From: CAZPQK01 sp964588695
GTDB lineage: Bacteria; Krumholzibacteriota; Krumholzibacteriia; WVZY01; JAKEHA01
Direction of reading: 5' to 3'
Assembly (NCBI GenBank): GCA_964588695.1
Contig: CAZPQK010000001.1
Coordinates: 1 to 64,000 of the forward strand
Length of the DNA stretch: 64,000 nucleotides
The notes beneath the pieces are model-generated. The model did not search any database, had not been told where the DNA came from, and worked only from the letters and a program-made list of their open reading frames with translations. The position numbers were made by a program, and so were the translations under genes. Positions 63,619-64,000 of this stretch are shown piece by piece; positions within the stretch are counted from its first letter, which is position 1, and every line of letters starts with the position of its first letter.

Positions 63619-64000
63619 GTGCCAACCATCAAGGACATCATCAAAAAGATTGATACGCTGCCGGCGATGCCGGACGTTATCACCCAATTGATTACGCTTA
63701 CTGCCGACGAGAATGCGAACCTCGACGAGATCCTTGAACTCATTGAAAAGGATCAAGCGTTAACCGCCAAACTGTTACGGCTGTGCAATTCGTCGTACTA
63801 CGGCTTGTCGAAGCAAGTGACGTCGATCCGCAGCGCCGTGGTGTTGCTGGGATTCAAGACCGTGTACAAGATTACCGTCGGGCTGGGAACCCAGGGGCTG
63901 TTCAAGAACGGTCTTCCGGGGTACGACCTCACCGCCGATCAAATCTGGAGTCACGCGTTTGGCACCGCGATCGCGTCAGAGGCGATTTGCCGAAAGATCG
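63619..64000 (+). CDS. HDOD-domain protein (partial, start only)
   Basis: The visible 127 residues form the N-terminal part of an HDOD domain: DIIKKIDTLPAMPDVITQLI, then DQALTAKLLRLCNSSYYGL and SIRSAVVLLGFKTVYKI, the usual consensus. HDOD proteins lack the catalytic metal residues of HD domains and act in signalling. The GTG at 63619 has AAGGGG four bases upstream. An ATG at 63604 in the same frame has no ribosome site. The gene runs off the end of the window, so any output domain is unseen. Confidence 0.85.
   Translation, partial: MPTIKDIIKKIDTLPAMPDVITQLITLTADENANLDEILELIEKDQALTAKLLRLCNSSYYGLSKQVTSIRSAVVLLGFKTVYKITVGLGTQGLFKNGLPGYDLTADQIWSHAFGTAIASEAICRKI

Noticed and set aside
1..64000. 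CRISPR arrays, insertion sequences, prophage, rRNA and tRNA genes
   Set aside because: I saw no regularly spaced direct repeats, transposase or phage gene families, terminal inverted repeats or tRNA/rRNA-like stretches anywhere in the window.

Overview
The window is 64 kb of compact bacterial chromosome with about 48 protein genes. I saw no rRNA, tRNA, insertion sequence, prophage or CRISPR array. There is no taxonomic marker gene. Several traits suggest a bacterium of the FCB group or a neighbouring candidate phylum (Zixibacteria- or Latescibacteria-like): two secreted proteins ending in FlgD/type IX-secretion-like C-terminal domains, a PorV-like outer-membrane barrel, a DUF3078-like barrel, a succinate dehydrogenase with one five-helix cytochrome b subunit, and a topoisomerase VI. 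That placement is inference. A run of ten Ns inside a gene at 51432-51441 shows that this is a scaffolded assembly, perhaps a metagenome bin.

Layout, left to right. (1) 1-7158: end of a rhodanese-domain protein, a HEAT-repeat/HD-GYP gene pair, a TPR protein and a secreted M1-like metallopeptidase. (2) 7257-20285: a tight 13-kb operon. It encodes a giant modular secreted protein with a sorting-type tail, a PorV-like barrel fused to TPRs, a membrane PP2C (RsbU-type) phosphatase, an RsbW-type kinase fused in frame to its RsbV-type (STAS) antagonist, and a soluble histidine kinase. (3) 20254-29074: queG, a LonB-like protease, a carbamoyltransferase with a small SxtJ-like membrane protein, and both topoisomerase VI subunits. 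(4) 29220-35351: a type IV pilus minor-pilin/PilY1 operon. (5) 35406-43721: a surface-polysaccharide locus of four GT4 glycosyltransferases and a NodB-type deacetylase, facing a divergent multi-pass membrane protein. (6) 43771-51150: queF, sdhCAB and a fumC-kynA-kynU operon. (7) 51240-64000: an ICMT-like membrane protein, a DUF3078-like barrel, MscS, a mitomycin-repair-type MrfA/MrfB pair separated by a sulfatase-fold gene, a secreted M14 carboxypeptidase with a sorting tail, an M23 peptidase and the start of an HDOD protein.

The strongest new signal is regulatory. Three full-consensus sigma-54 promoters (TGGCAC-N5-TTGCW) lie in the right place and orientation in front of three separate surface-related operons: HEAT/HD-GYP (3456-3471, minus), the giant-protein/PorV/partner-switch operon (7165-7180, plus) and the minor-pilin/PilY1 operon (29220-29235, plus). 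This suggests one RpoN-controlled surface programme. Inside the second operon, the kinase and anti-anti-sigma protein of a partner switch form one reading frame. A perfect AGGAGG lies six bases before an in-frame internal ATG at the domain boundary, so the gene may make both a fusion and a free STAS protein. Together, the sigma-54-driven secreted protein, its PorV-like partner and the co-transcribed phosphatase/kinase/antagonist/histidine-kinase set are my best candidate for an undescribed system.
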